Source of the DNA: Physcomitrium patens | Lineage: Eukaryota > Streptophyta > Bryopsida > Funariales > Funariaceae | Reading direction: 5' to 3' | Assembly: GCF_000002425.4 (NCBI RefSeq) | Contig: NC_037256.1 | Span: 15,719,242 to 15,783,241, forward strand | DNA length: 64,000 nucleotides | Shown: positions 11,901 to 23,255 of the stretch, in pieces | Layout: each line of letters starts with the position of its first letter | Numbering within the stretch: position 1 is the first letter of the stretch | Notes under the pieces: model-generated | Seen by the model: the letters and a program-made list of their open reading frames with translations, nothing else | The model's database searches: none | What the model was told of the DNA's origin: nothing | Translations under genes and position numbers: made by a program

Positions 11901-13635
11901 TAATCCACTTGACTACTAAACGCAATTAAGGGTGGAAGAATTTAGCTCACACCCACAGCCCGTCCAATGGCAATTGGACTAGCGTCCACAGTAAGAATGA
12001 CTGGTCTATTGCACTTATAATCAACCTTCCTCAATATTGGAGGTGACATCAATAATTTCTTCAATCTTTGCATTGCCTAAATATGCCTTTCTTCCTATTT
12101 AAATCGATAACCCTTGCGTAATAGTTTATATAATGGATCCGCTATGTGAGCAAAATAAGGGACCCAGATTGGATAAAATACACATGCACCCAAAAACCTG
12201 CGAACCTTTGTTAAAGAATCACAATCCTCTTTCATCCTTCCAATTGCATCAACTTTAGTCGGATCTGGTTTTCTTCCGTAAGATCCACATAAATGTCCAA
12301 CAATCACAACCTCTCGTACTCCAAATTCGGACTTCATACCTGATAATGTAAGATGAACTTCTCCAAGCCGAGTTAAAATCTTTTCACAATCTTGTATATG
12401 ATCAATATCATATTTGCGACACCCCCTCGTATCTAAAGTTTCATCCTTCTCTCCTTCTCTGCACCCTTTTATAGGAACATCATCCAGAAAAGGCATAGTC
12501 TTTTCCAGAATAAAATCTCTCAATACCTTATTTAGCCATTCATCATATGTGCAACTGAGTTGGTCGCGCCTTGAGGAAGAGTGCACATTCTAACCAATCC
12601 AAGTGGTGTCCTCATTGTTGTCATATCTCTACTTCCTTCGGCAAGTTGAAATTGATCATAACCTGAATACAAGTCACCTATTGAATAGATCGCCCTTCTA
12701 GCAAACGCCTCAGCAAATTCATCCATAATAGGCCCCATTCCTGCATTCCTGACAGTTACTGCATTCACCGGTTGCATATCTTGAATAAACCATAGTGACC
12801 CATTCTTCTTAGGTACCGTAAACCATCGACTAGAATACAATGCAAATGAAGGTTCTAATATTCTCATCTTTATCTTTTTTTTTGATAGTTCAACCAATTT
12901 AGGTAAATGTGCCCTCGATACTGGAATCGGTCTTAGATTCCAAGGTGCATGTGGTACAGTGAAGATAACCATAGGTGTTATAATATTTGGATCCACACAC
13001 CCAATTTCATTAGATTCGAAGGCAAACAATCTACCTTGTTTAGCCAACATCTTTTTGAAGCAAGTAATTTCCTCCGGTAATAAAGAACCATCACAATCAA
13101 TCTTCAATTCTTCAAAAGTCTCTTTAGTAAACTGATGTCCAATACTCATTGGATCTCTTAAACTTGCTTCTTTTGGTGCTTCTCCCATTTTTTCTTTAGA
13201 ATCTTCTGGTAATGTTCCGGCAACAGGCTTTACCTTCTTCTCTGTCATTTTATATCTCGTCTCTATAGTGACTTCTGGTGCTTGAAAAGATTCAAGCATG
13301 GTATAAACCTCTCTCGAATGAATCTCAATAATCTTATCATTATCTCCTAACCCAATAGATGTAATCAATTCTAATCAATCTTCCAGTCCATTTTCTTCAT
13401 AAACACCCAAAATCCTCTCATCATCTTGCAATGTACCTAACTTGTGTAATTGTCCTTTAATATCATATAATCTTTTTCTTTCTTTTCTTTTAAAATCATC
13501 AACTTTCTTATACATAATATTTCCATTCTCCAATATACCAATACAACTCGCATCAAAGGCACCTTCATCTCGCAAGAATACCTCCTCTTTTGTACCTCCA
13601 TAATCTCGCTTTACAGTGGTACCTCCCCAAAATCC
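8959..13635 (-). pseudogene. pol: Broken pol of F1 (RT, RNase H, integrase)
   Basis: Pol opens in the -1 frame relative to gag-protease in a 25-base overlap (13635-13611). RT spans about 13100-12100 with the divergent motifs YSGYDQFQ and FLDDV in the catalytic box. RNase H follows (DMLSRARY near 10470), then the integrase zinc region (HDSLWAGH..., with one cysteine read as Phe in CEIFQ, near 10020), the integrase core (TADRGEL; NPEGNAKSERGH) and the C-terminal KRWFGPYVV segment. Lesions seen: TCA to TGA at about 13376, a 1-base frameshift at about 12540, a TGG to TAG at about 12095, the inserted solo LTR, and a TGA near 9086 before the acidic C-terminal tail that ends at 8959. The RT subtype resembles a Ty3 group I associate with fungi and early plants; that is a memory-based impression. 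Confidence 0.85.
10780..11951. repeat. Solo LTR (or non-autonomous LTR unit) inserted in F1 RNase H
   Basis: A 1,172-bp segment begins TGTGAGC and ends GCTCACA, a perfect 7-base terminal inverted repeat of TG...CA type. It is flanked by a 5-base direct repeat CCCAC (10775-10779 and 11952-11956). Removing it and one repeat restores the RNase H coding line seen intact in F2. It carries no recognisable coding region. Near its right end is a minisatellite with about four GGATGAACTTAGGGTTT units (about 11800-11875) preceded by GGATGAATGAA-type units. No copy of the family occurs elsewhere in the window. Confidence 0.85.
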
Positions 13636-15683
13636 TTAAATCCTTCAACAATCTTTGGCAATGGTTTCTCCCTCAACCTATCTCGATTCCATTCATGGTT
13701 AGGAGGTACTGTTAGAAATTGTACAACTTTCCTCTCATCTTCGCTCCGTACCCTTGCATAAGCAGAACCATTGTCAAGTACTTTTGTTTCCATCCGTGTT
13801 GCCGTAATATAAGGTTGTTCTAAAATCAACGGATAAGATGTTGTATCTTGAACAAAGAAATGTTGCTCCGTCGCAACATCCCCAATCCGAATTTTGACAT
13901 CTGGACAAGCTCCATATAATTCGCCCCGTGTATTATTAGCTGCTCAAATTATCCATCCATGTTCCATATCAATTGACTATTTTTGCTTCTTATAAAGATC
14001 TTTAGACATGAGATTTATTTCAGAATCATGGTCGACTAAAGCAACAATTGGTTCTTCTATATCTCCTACCTTCACCAATACCTCAGTAGTTGCCCTTGCC
14101 CAATGCTTTCGAGTATAATGGCTCAAAGTTTCCATTTTTTTATCACTAGAATCTTCGAAATGTACTCGTTGATTATACCCATTCTTTTCATTTGTTGGTT
14201 GCTTGTAACCAATATCAACCTCTTCTTCATCTCTACATATTCTTGCATCAATAGCATGACTCATTCCAGTTTCGCCCATTATTTGCCTCTTCCGCTTAAT
14301 GCTGTCAATGATAACATCATGAAACTCCTTCTTTCCAATTCCCAAGACTTCTTTCAATGTGAATTCCACCTTAGCATTTAATATACGTTCTTCCAACACC
14401 CCTTTCAAATTTGTTGCCGCTTCAATGTCAGAAAGTAGCTTATAAGCAATTCATTTGTCCTTATCTTTTGTCTCCGTTGTTTTTTCTTCCAATGATACTG
14501 AGGTATCCTTTACAGGTAATTCTTGTGAAGCTGCCTCCCGAGCCTTGTCTCCTCGAGTTTGCCTCTTAGAAGAATTTCCTTCTCTAGTATCATCAAAATT
14601 TCCTCGTCTTTTTTCTTCCATCAAGGCTTCATGTTGGCTCTTAGCAATATATGCATGAACTGAAAGAGACTCAACAGGATCCTCCCAACCTGTTCTATCT
14701 CATATTGTAGCTGCAGTCCTCAATAACGCTTCTCGAGGTAATTTCTCTTCTTGCATTGTAGAAACGGCAGAAGCCCAAAACTCACTAGTTTCCGTACTTC
14801 CACCAATTTCATCATCTACTCTAGCACTGTAACTTGCACTTTCTCGTGCTACTGTTTCATGCTCTTTTAAGTAATCTTGAACCAATGCTCTCATTCCTCC
14901 CTTGCCAGAATTGGTTTGAAGAAGATCTTCCCTATCTTTCAATGCTATCTTCCCATCTTTCCAGCAAATAATTCCCTGCCGTATCATATTATTAAATTCA
15001 TTGCAATCTTTTCTAGTGTGTGAAGCATCATCACACCAAATGCATCTTTGTAAATATTCTTGTTTTGAAACATTCTTCGAATTATTTATAGAAGTATTTT
15101 CTTCAAGTCTTGCCAATTTGATTTGAAGATCTCGCATTCCTCGTATAATTTCTTCCATCCCCATATCTGCTTTCTTTGATAAGGATGTTGAAGATTGAAC
15201 TGTAGGCATTGTTGGTGGTGTTGTACGTACTGGAGCTTTGGATGCTTGTACTGTTTTCTGAATATTGCTCCTATCCTTCCTCCTTTCTTTTTTTGTAAGC
15301 AACCCCACCGCATCTTCAACGTTCTTCCATTTTATTGTCAATCCTTCATCTTCTTCTTTGTCTTCAAGAAGGAGTTCTAATTTCTCTTGCAATTCTCCAT
15401 CAGCAGCTTGAAGAAATAGATCAACTTTGTTCGGCTCCAATGTCAATTTTTCTACCTTCGACAATTGAGAGTACTACCTCTCAAATTCTCTTAGTAGCTC
15501 TGTTGCTTGCAAATTCTTATTGGACCGTTCAATCCATTTCAGAAATAGCTTCTTAGTAACACGATCAGCATCTTCCAAGAAATATTTGTCTTTCAATGCA
15601 TGTGAAAAAACCTCCCATGAATTCCCATAATGATCCGTAATCGATGTAATGTGGTCTCTTATCTCCAGTATCGTGGCAAGTCC
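13611..15683 (-). pseudogene. gag-pro: 5'-truncated gag-protease of F1
   Basis: One frame carries gag then protease, as in F2. Visible parts are the capsid-like region (AGLATI.EIRDHITS), a K/E-rich coiled region, a CCHC zinc knuckle CIWCDDASHTRKDC (about 15040-15000), the protease motif LVDHDSEINLMS (about 14030; F2 reads LVDHGSEINLMS) and the protease end ILEQPYI (about 13825), finishing EVPL plus TAA at 13611. About 100 N-terminal codons, the leader and the LTR edge are missing at the junction 15684-15722. Stops interrupt the frame but no net shift was found (frames at 15464, 14408 and 13829 agree). Confidence 0.8.
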
Positions 15684-15722
15684 AACGATACGTGGCAACC
15701 ACGTATCGTTGTGGTCTCTTAT
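15684..15722. other. Deletion junction with palindromic filler DNA in F1
   Basis: Where F2 continues with gag and the 5' LTR edge, F1 has a perfect 12-base inverted repeat (AACGATACGTGG, 3-base loop, CCACGTATCGTT; 15684-15710) followed by a second copy of GTGGTCTCTTAT (15711-15722, first copy 15651-15662). The LTR then resumes internally. This looks like templated filler at a repaired double-strand break. Confidence 0.8.
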
Positions 15723-15887
15723 GTGGCGCGCCGGACGTCTAGCTGTAGAAGGTAGTATGGAGATTCGCCAATAGTCAAGCAGTCTATCAGTTTTTGACTG
15801 CTGGAATATAAACGACTGCAAGAATACACCGTAAATCTATACGGATGCCCTTCGACTGCTTATTGAAGTCCTTTTTGCCCCAGCCGG
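15723..15887 (-). repeat. F1 5' LTR, fragment left of F2
   Basis: Matches the early part of the F LTR (plus-strand view CGTCTAGCTGTAGAAGG onward) and ends ...CAGCCGG, where F2 begins. It lacks the LTR edge itself, removed by the deletion at 15684-15722. The remainder of this LTR is at 23256. Confidence 0.8.
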
Positions 15888-16555
15888 TGTCGTATTACAA
15901 ACTTTCCTGCTCGAAAATGCGTCGGGCGTCTAGCTGTAGAAGGTAGTATGGAGATTCACCGATAGTCAAGCAGTCTATCAGTTTTGACTACTGGAATATA
16001 AACGACTGCAACAATGTACCGTAAATCTATACGGATGCTCTTCGACTACTTGTCGAAGTCCTTTTTGCCCCAGCCAGTAGGTCTCTAGACGTTACAGAGA
16101 ACCCCGAACAACCCAACTGTTAATCTTCAATACCGCTTTGTACTTACGATCTTGTATCCACTGACTGTCTTGTTAGATTAACCCAATAAATTTCATTCAC
16201 TCCGCATACTCAATCCTATAGACACTCTTTTAATCCTTCAATCACAGACGTAACTCGATTTCACAAAACAGTCAAGAGTATTCAAACCCACTTCATTAAA
16301 AATCCCGATTCACCATTACAATACTGACTTCAACAGCGATTGCATCAATCTTCTCAAAACTCTACGAAGAAGAAAAATCCAAATTCTATGTCTTTCCTTC
16401 CCCGACCCGAAGCATGAAGCTCCTCTTCTAATCCCTCTTTGATCTTAAAAAACTTCCAATGAAAACCGAACTAGTAACCTTGCAAATGCTTGAAACTAGC
16501 TCCCCCCGATTCCCCGAGAAAAAAAAAAAAAACCCCCCCCTTGATCTCTGATCTG

Positions 16556-16587
<32 letters not shown>

Positions 16588-17273
16588 CTCTTCAAAACTA
16601 TATCCTCCCTATCCTTATCCTCTGAATTTCTTCAATCTTCCGTCTTAGATCCGGAATTGGCTCCTACAGTCAAGCTTGGAACCGAAATTGGCTCTCGCCA
16701 TCAGAGCTTTCTCCTCTGTTTTTACCTTTAAGAAATCCATTTACCGAAAACAACGTTTCTTGAAACGGCACAGAGAACAGGACAACCCAAAATAGAATCC
16801 AAACCCCGTCATCGGGTCCACATTGAGTCGCCCGACCAATTCAGGTCCCATATTGGGAAAGATGCCCGTAGTAACTTGGATGTTCGCATAATTGGGTCAA
16901 ATTGGTCCTCACGTCAGATTGGCTAAGACCCGTAGTAAGACCTGGATTTCTCGTAATTAGATTGCATTGGATTGACCGGCCAATTCAGGTCTCATATTGG
17001 GTAAGAGGACCCGGATTGGATTCTCGAAATTGGATCCAATTGGCTCTTCGAACCCGTCGTGTGAATTGGTCCTTCTCTTCCTACTAACTCCTGTTATTGG
17101 AATTGAACGGAGCATTTCAGTATGCCCCGGCTGAGTATAATGGGGTGACTGAACCTGGCCACTCAGTATTTGTACAGGAGTTGGTCGTTGCTCCCAATAT
17201 TCGAGATAACTGAATATTAACAAAATTCCTCTTTCTTTTTATTTTCACTGTATACTCGTGTTACAATACGACA
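15888..17273 (-). repeat. 3' LTR of F2
   Basis: A TG...CA segment of 1,386 bp with the TGTCGTATT terminal inverted repeat. It includes long homopolymer runs (A and C tracts at about 16515-16585) that differ in length from the 5' LTR. It abuts the polypurine tract at 17274. Confidence 0.85.
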
Positions 17274-17290
17274 TCCACCCCCTCTGAACC
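17274..17290 (-). promoter_or_regulatory. Polypurine tract of F2
   Basis: On the minus strand the tract CAGAGGGGGTGGA lies directly before the 3' LTR start TGTCGTATTG, as in F1. Confidence 0.75.
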
Positions 17291-17335
17291 TGTGCATCCT
17301 CCGGTATGCACCAATTTATCCAATTGCTGTTTGCT

Positions 17336-19462
17336 TCAGAATGTATCCTCTATGTCTTTGTCCAGTTCGTCTTTGTCACCTTCATTATCCAAATCACTTT
17401 CATCTTCTTGCTGCGGAATCTCTATACCTTCATTAAGGTCTTCAACCATTTCGTCCTCCCTCTCGTATCTTACTTGAGATAGCATGTCTGCTACTAAATT
17501 GTCCTTCCCAGTGATATGCTTAAATTCTGGATTTAGTGACTTAATATAAGCAATCCATCTCAACATTGCAATATCTGGCATTGAACACTTAATAATCATT
17601 CCAAGCAATGACAAGCAATCTGTTTCAATTACTACTACTGCCCCAATCAAATAGTCCTTTTCAGCTTTCATAGCCGAAACGACTCCCCAAAGTTCTCTTT
17701 TGACTTGCGAATATGCACGCTGACGAATACTTAAAACTTTAGCCCCAAATCGAACTACAAATCTACTCCCATTTGAATCATCTTGACCCACAGCCCATCC
17801 AATGGCAATTGGACTAGTGTCCACAGTAAGAATCACTGGTCTATTGCACTTATAATCAACCTTCCTCAATATTGGAGGTGACATCAATAATTTCTTCAAT
17901 CTTTGCATTGCCTGAATATGCCTTTCTTCCCATTTAAATCGGTAACCCTTGCATAACAGTTCATATAATGGATCCGCTATGTGAGCAAAATAAGGGACCC
18001 AGATTCGATAAAATACACATGCACCCAAAAACCTGCGAACCTTTGTTAAAGAATCACAATCCTCTTTCATCCTTCCAACTTTAGTCGGATCTGGTTTTCT
18101 TCCGTAAGATCCACATAAATGTCCAACAATTACAACCTTTCGTACTCCAAATACGGACTTCATATCCAATAATGTAAGATGAACTTCTCCAAGCCGAGTT
18201 AAAATCTTTTCACAATCTTGTATATGATCAACAACATATCTGTGACACCCCCTCGTATCTAAAGTTTCATCCTTGTCTCCTTCTTTGCATCCTTTTATAA
18301 GAACATCATCTAGAAAAGGCATAGTCTTTTCCAGAATAAAATCTCTCAATACCTTATTCATGCCATTCATTATATGCGCAACTGAGTTGGTCGCGCCTTG
18401 AGGAAGAGTGCACATTCTAACCAATCCAAGTGGAGTCCTCATAGTCGTCATATCTCTACTTCCTTCCGAAAGTTGAAATTGATCATAACCTGAATACAAA
18501 TCACCCATTGAATAGATCGCCCTTCCAGCAAACGCCTCAGCAAATTCATCCACAATAGGTCCAATTCCTGCATTCCTGACAGTTACAACATTCATCGGCT
18601 GCATATCTTGAATAAACCGTAGTGATCCATTCTTCTTAGGTACCGTAAACCATCGACTAGAATACGGTGCAAATGAAGGTTCCAATATTTTCATCTTTAT
18701 CTTTTCTTTCAATAGTTCCACCAATTTAGGTAAATGTGCCCTCGATACTAGAATCGGTCTTAGATTCCAAGGTACATGCGGTACAGTGAAGATAACCATA
18801 GGTGTTATAATATTTGGATCGACACACCCAATTTCATGAGATTCGAAGGCAAACAATCTACCTTGTTTAGCCAACATCTTTTTGAAGCAAGTGATTTCCT
18901 CCGATAATAAAGAACCATCACAACCAATCTTCAATTCTTTAAAAGTCTCTTTAGTAAACTGATGTCCAATACTCATTGGATCTCTTAAACTTGCTTCTTT
19001 TGATGCTTCTCCTATTTGTTCTTCAGAATCCTCTAGTAATGGTCCGACAACAGGCTTTACCTTCTTATCTGCCGTTTTATATCTCGTCTCTACTGTGACT
19101 TTTGGTGCTTGAAAAGATTCAAGCATGGTATAAACCTCTCTCGAATGAATCTCAACAATCTTATCATTAACCCCTAACCCAATAGATGTAATCAATTCCA
19201 ATGAATCTTCCAGTCCATTTTCTTCATAAATACCCAAAATCCTCTCATCATCTTGCAATGTACCTATCTTACGTAATTGTTCTTCAATATTATATAATCT
19301 TTTTCTTTCTTTTCTTTTAAAATCATCAACTTTCTTATACATAATATTTCCATTCTCCAATATACCAATACAACTCGCAGCAAAGGCACCTTCATCTCGC
19401 AAGAATACCTCCTCTTTTGTACCTCCATAATCTCGCTTTACAGTGGTACCTCCCCAAAATCC
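17336..19462 (-). CDS. pol: F2 pol: RT-RNase H polyprotein with integrase deleted
   Basis: An open frame of 688 codons from the first Met (19402 to 17336), extending to 19462 in the -1 overlap with gag-protease. It holds a linker, RT (VPKKNGSLRFIQDMQP, YSGYDQ, PQGATNSVAH, FLDDVLIKGC) and RNase H (DTSPIAIGWAVG; IETDCLSLLGMI; HITGKDNLVADMLSQ), then fuses directly to the acidic C-terminal tail found at the end of F1 pol. The whole integrase is absent. Relative to F1 the missing segment is 1,365 bases (455 codons exactly) between two GTCTTC copies. The frame is intact despite surrounding decay. The encoded enzyme could in principle copy RNA but not integrate it. Confidence 0.85.
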   Translation of the reverse strand, partial: GFWGGTTVKRDYGGTKEEVFLRDEGAFAASCIGILENGNIMYKKVDDFKRKERKRLYNIEEQLRKIGTLQDDERILGIYEENGLEDSLELITSIGLGVNDKIVEIHSREVYTMLESFQAPKVTVETRYKTADKKVKPVVGPLLEDSEEQIGEASKEASLRDPMSIGHQFTKETFKELKIGCDGSLLSEEITCFKKMLAKQGRLFAFESHEIGCVDPNIITPMVIFTVPHVPWNLRPILVSRAHLPKLVELLKEKIKMKILEPSFAPYSSRWFTVPKKNGSLRFIQDMQPMNVVTVRNAGIGPIVDEFAEAFAGRAIYSMGDLYSGYDQFQLSEGSRDMTTMRTPLGLVRMCTLPQGATNSVAHIMNGMNKVLRDFILEKTMPFLDDVLIKGCKEGDKDETLDTRGCHRYVVDHIQDCEKILTRLGEVHLTLLDMKSVFGVRKVVIVGHLCGSYGRKPDPTKVGRMKEDCDSLTKVRRFLGACVFYRIWVPYFAHIADPLYELLCKGYRFKWEERHIQAMQRLKKLLMSPPILRKVDYKCNRPVILTVDTSPIAIGWAVGQDDSNGSRFVVRFGAKVLSIRQRAYSQVKRELWGVVSAMKAEKDYLIGAVVVIETDCLSLLGMIIKCSMPDIAMLRWIAYIKSLNPEFKHITGKDNLVADMLSQVRYEREDEMVEDLNEGIEIPQQEDESDLDNEGDKDELDKDIEDTF

Positions 19463-21810
19463 TTAAATCCTTGAACAATCTTTGGCAATGGTTTCTCCCT
19501 CAACCTATCTCGATTCCATTCATGGTTAAGAAATACTGTTAGAAATTGTACAACTTTCCTCCCATCTTCGCTCCGTACCCTTGCATAAGCAGAACCATCG
19601 TCAAGTACTTTTGTTTTCAGCCGTATTGCCATGATGTAAGGTTGTCCTAAAATCAACGGATAAGACGTTGTATCTTGAACGAAGAAATGTTGCTCCGTCG
19701 CAACATCCCCAATCCAAATTTTGACATCTGGACAAGCTCCATATAATTCGCCCCTTGTGTTATTAGTTGCTCGTATTGCCCATCCATGTTCCATATCAAT
19801 TGGCCATTTTTGCTACTTATAAAGATCTTTAGACATGAGATTTATTTCAGAACCATGGTCGACCAAAGCAACTATTGGTTCTTCTATATCTCCTACCTTC
19901 ACCAATACCTCAGTAGTTGCCCTTGCCCAATGCTTTCGAGTATAATGGCTCAAAGTTTCCATTTCCTTGTCACTAGAATTTTCGAAATGTACTCGCTCAT
20001 TATACCCATTCTTTTCATTTGTTGATTGCTTATAACCAATATCAACCTCTTCTTCATCTCTACATATTCTTGCATCAATAGCATGACTCATTCCAGTTTC
20101 GCCCATTATTTGCCTCTTTCGCTTAATGCTGTCAATGATAACATCATGAAACTCCTTCTTTGCAATTTCCAAGACTTCTTTCAATGTGAATTCCATCTTA
20201 GCGTTTAATATACGTTCTTCCAACACCCCTTTCAAATTTGTTGCTGCTTCAATGTTAGAAAGTAGCTTATAAGCAATTGATTTGCCCTTATCTTTTGTCT
20301 CCATTATTTTTTCTTCCAATGATGCTGAGGTATCCTTTACAGGCAATTCTTGTCAAGTTGCCTCCCGAGCCTTGTCTCCTCGAGTTTGCCTCTTAAAAGA
20401 ATTTCCTTCTCTAGTATCATCAAAATTTCCTCGTCTTTTTTCTTCCATCAAAGCTTCATGTTGGCTCTTAGCAATATATGCATGAACTGAAAGAGACTCA
20501 ACTGAATCCTCCCAACCAGTTCTACCTCGTATTGTAGCTGCAGTCCTCAATAACGCTTCTCGAGGTAATTTCCCTTCTTGCATTGTAGAAACGGCAGAAG
20601 CCCAAAACTCACTAGTTTCCGTAGTTCCACCAATTTCATCATCTACTCTAGTACCATAACTTGCACTTTCTCGTGCTGCTGTTTCATGCTCTTTTAGGTA
20701 ATCTTGAACCAATGCTCTCATTCCTCCCTTGCCAAAATTGGTTTGAAGAAGATCTTCTCTATCTTTCAATGCTATCTTCCCATCTTTCCAGCAAATAATT
20801 CCCTGCCGTATCATATTATTAAATTCATTGCAATCTTTTCTAGTGTGTGAAGCATCATCACACCAAATGCATCTTTGTAAATATCCTTGTTTTGAAACAT
20901 TCTTCGAATTGTTTATAGAAGTATTCTCTTCAAGTCTTGCCAATTTGATTTGAAGATCTCGCATTCCTCATATAATTTCTTCCATCCCCATATCTGCTTT
21001 CTTTGATAAGGATGTTGAAGGTTGAATTGTAGGCATTGTTGGTGGTGTTGTACGTACTGGAGCTTTGGGTGCTTGTACTGTTTTCGGAATATTGCTCCTA
21101 TCCTTCCTTCTTTCTTTTTTTGTAAGCAACCCCACGACATCTTCAACGTTCTTCCACTTCGTTGTCAATCCTTCATCTTCTTCTTTGTCTTCAAGAATAG
21201 GTTGTAATTTCTCTTGCAATTCTTCATCAACAGCTTGAAGAAATAGATCAACTTTGTTCAGCTCCAATGTCAATTTTTCTACCTTCGACAATTGAGAGTA
21301 CTGCCTCTCAAATTCCCTTAGTAGCTCTGTTGCTTGCAAATTCTTATTGGGCCATTCAATCCATCCGAGAAACAGCTTCTTAGTAATGTGATCAGCATCT
21401 TCCAAGAAATATTCGTCTTTCAATGCATGTAAAAAATCCTCCCATGAATTACCATAACGATCCATAATCGATGTAATGTGGTCCCTTATCTCCGGTATCG
21501 TGGCAAGTCCAAATAGTGCAACCATTTTCTTCTCAGAAACCCGATTTAATTCCATTTCACGAACATAACATCTTAAATACCTTGAAATATTCCTTCCATC
21601 AAATTGATGAATTTTATTGACTACTGCTTGCAATGCTTTGGTTTCCAAAGCTTCCTTTCGATCATTGCTTTGTTGTTGCTGCATTGACAATGAGAAGGCT
21701 TGAAACAAACTAGCAATAGATGGATCCATGTGCATACCTTGTCCTTTAGAAGACTCTCCACCAGAAACTCCTCCCAAAAATCCTTCAAAATTTTTATTTT
21801 CGTTTTCCAT
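19438..21810 (-). pseudogene. gag-pro: F2 gag-protease, single frame with three stops
   Basis: Starts MENENKNFEGFLGG at 21810, about 70 bases after the LTR. Contents: a Q-rich N-terminus, capsid-like region, Lys-rich segment (KKERRKDR), a coiled segment, CCHC zinc knuckle CIWCDDASHTRKDC (about 20870-20825), basic region, and an aspartic-protease motif LVDHGSEINLMS (about 19865) with ILGQPYI downstream (about 19650). Three stops break it: TGA at 20968 (CGA in F1), TGA at 20353 (TCA in F1) and a TAG near 19811. All pieces share one frame, giving about 790 codons. Gag and protease are thus fused in this family, with RT in the -1 frame. Confidence 0.85.
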
Positions 21811-21882
21811 AAAAATAAAGATAAAATCAACCGAAATCCAATACCTTCTACCTCAAGCTTTTACGTCGGGTTCACTACTTTT
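21811..21882 (-). other. Short leader of F2
   Basis: Only about 70 bases separate LTR and gag start. The sequence next to the LTR (minus strand AAAAGTAGTGAACCCGACGT) should hold the primer-binding site, but I could not match it confidently to a tRNA. Confidence 0.5.
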
Positions 21883-23255
21883 TGTCATATTACGTGCTTT
21901 CCTACTCGAAAATGCGACGAGCATCTGGCTATAGAAGGTAGTATGGAGATTCATCGATAGTCAAGCAGTCTATTAGTTTTGACTGCTGGAATATAAACGA
22001 TTGCAACAATGTACCGTAAATCTATACGGATGCTCTTCGACTGCTTGTCGAAGTCCTTTTTGCCCCAGCCGGTAGGTCTCTAGACGTTACAGAGAACCCC
22101 GAACAACCCAACTGTTAATCTTCAATACCGCTTTGTACTTACAATCTTGTATCCACTGACTGTCTTGTTAGATTAACCCAATAAATTTCATTCACTCCAC
22201 ATACTCAATCCTATAGATACCTTTTTAATCCTTCAATCACAGACGTAACTCGATTTCACAAAACAGTCAAGAGTAATCAAATCCACTTCATTAAAAATCC
22301 CGATTCACCATTACAATACTGACTTCAGCAGCGATTGCCTCAATCTTCCCAAAACTCTACGAAGAAGAAAAATCCAAATTCTATGTCTTTCCTTCCCCGA
22401 CCCGAAGCATGAAGCTCCTCTTCTAATCCCTCTTTGATCTTAAAAAACTTCCAATGAAAACCGAACTAGTAACCTTGCAAATGCTTGAAACTAGCTCCCC
22501 CCGATTCCCTGAGAAAAAAAAAAACCCCCCCTGATCTCTGATCTAAAAAAAAAAAAACAAAAAAAACCCCTCTTCAAAACTATATCCCCCCTAACCTTAT
22601 CCTCTGAATTTCTTCAATCTTCCGTCTTAGATTCGGAATTGGTTCCCACCGTCAAGCTTGGATCCAAAATTGGTTCACGTCGTCAGAGCTTTCTCCTCCA
22701 TTTTTACCTTTAAGAAATCCATTTACCGAAAACAACGTTCCCTGAAACGGCACAGAGAACAGGAAAGCCCGAAACAGAATCGAAACCCCGTAATCGGGTC
22801 TACATTGAGTCGCCCGACCAATTCAGGTCCCGTATTGGGAAAGATGCCCGTAGTAACCTGGATGTTTGCATAATTGGGTCAAATTGGTCCTCACGTCAGA
22901 TTGGCTAAGATCCGTAGTAAGACCTGGATTTCCCGTAATTAGATTGCATTGGGTTGACCGACCAATTCATGTCTCATATTGGGTAAGAGGACCCGGATTG
23001 GATTCTCGAAATTGGATCCAATTGGCTCTTCGAATCCGTCGTGTGAATTGGTCCTTCTCTTCCTACTGACTCCTGTTATTGGAATTGAATGGAGCATTTC
23101 AATATGCCCCGGCTGACTGTAACGGGGTGACTGAACCTGGCCACTCAGTATTTGTACAGGAGTTGGTCGTTGCTCCCAATATTCGAGGTAACTGAATATT
23201 AATAAAATTCCCCTTTCTTTTTATTTTCACTATATACTCGTGTTACAACACGACA
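21883..23255 (-). repeat. 5' LTR of F2
   Basis: 1,373 bp, starting TGTCATATTACGTG (one change from TGTCGTATT) and ending ACAACACGACA. Collinear with the LTR at 15888. Substitutions and A- or C-tract length differences separate the pair, so the insertion is not recent. Confidence 0.85.

Larger units (their letters stand above)
15888..23255 (-). mobile_element. Element F2, integrase-less Ty3/gypsy inside F1's 5' LTR
   Basis: LTRs are at 15888-17273 and 21883-23255. The flanks repeat CCGG (15884-15887 and 23256-23259), and excising F2 restores the LTR order ...CAGCCGG-TAGGTCTC... seen in complete F LTRs. The element encodes gag-protease and RT-RNase H but no integrase. It postdates F1. Confidence 0.85.

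Noticed and set aside
14103..14381. Plus-strand ORFs opposite F gag-protease (also 19786-20025, 21022-21207, 15195-15380)
   Set aside because: They are antisense shadows of minus-strand coding sequence and recur only because F1 and F2 are homologous.
16555..16590. Long A tract as a poly(A) tail of a LINE or processed gene
   Set aside because: It is internal to the F2 3' LTR and the equivalent tract, shorter, is present in the 5' LTR at about 22510-22565.
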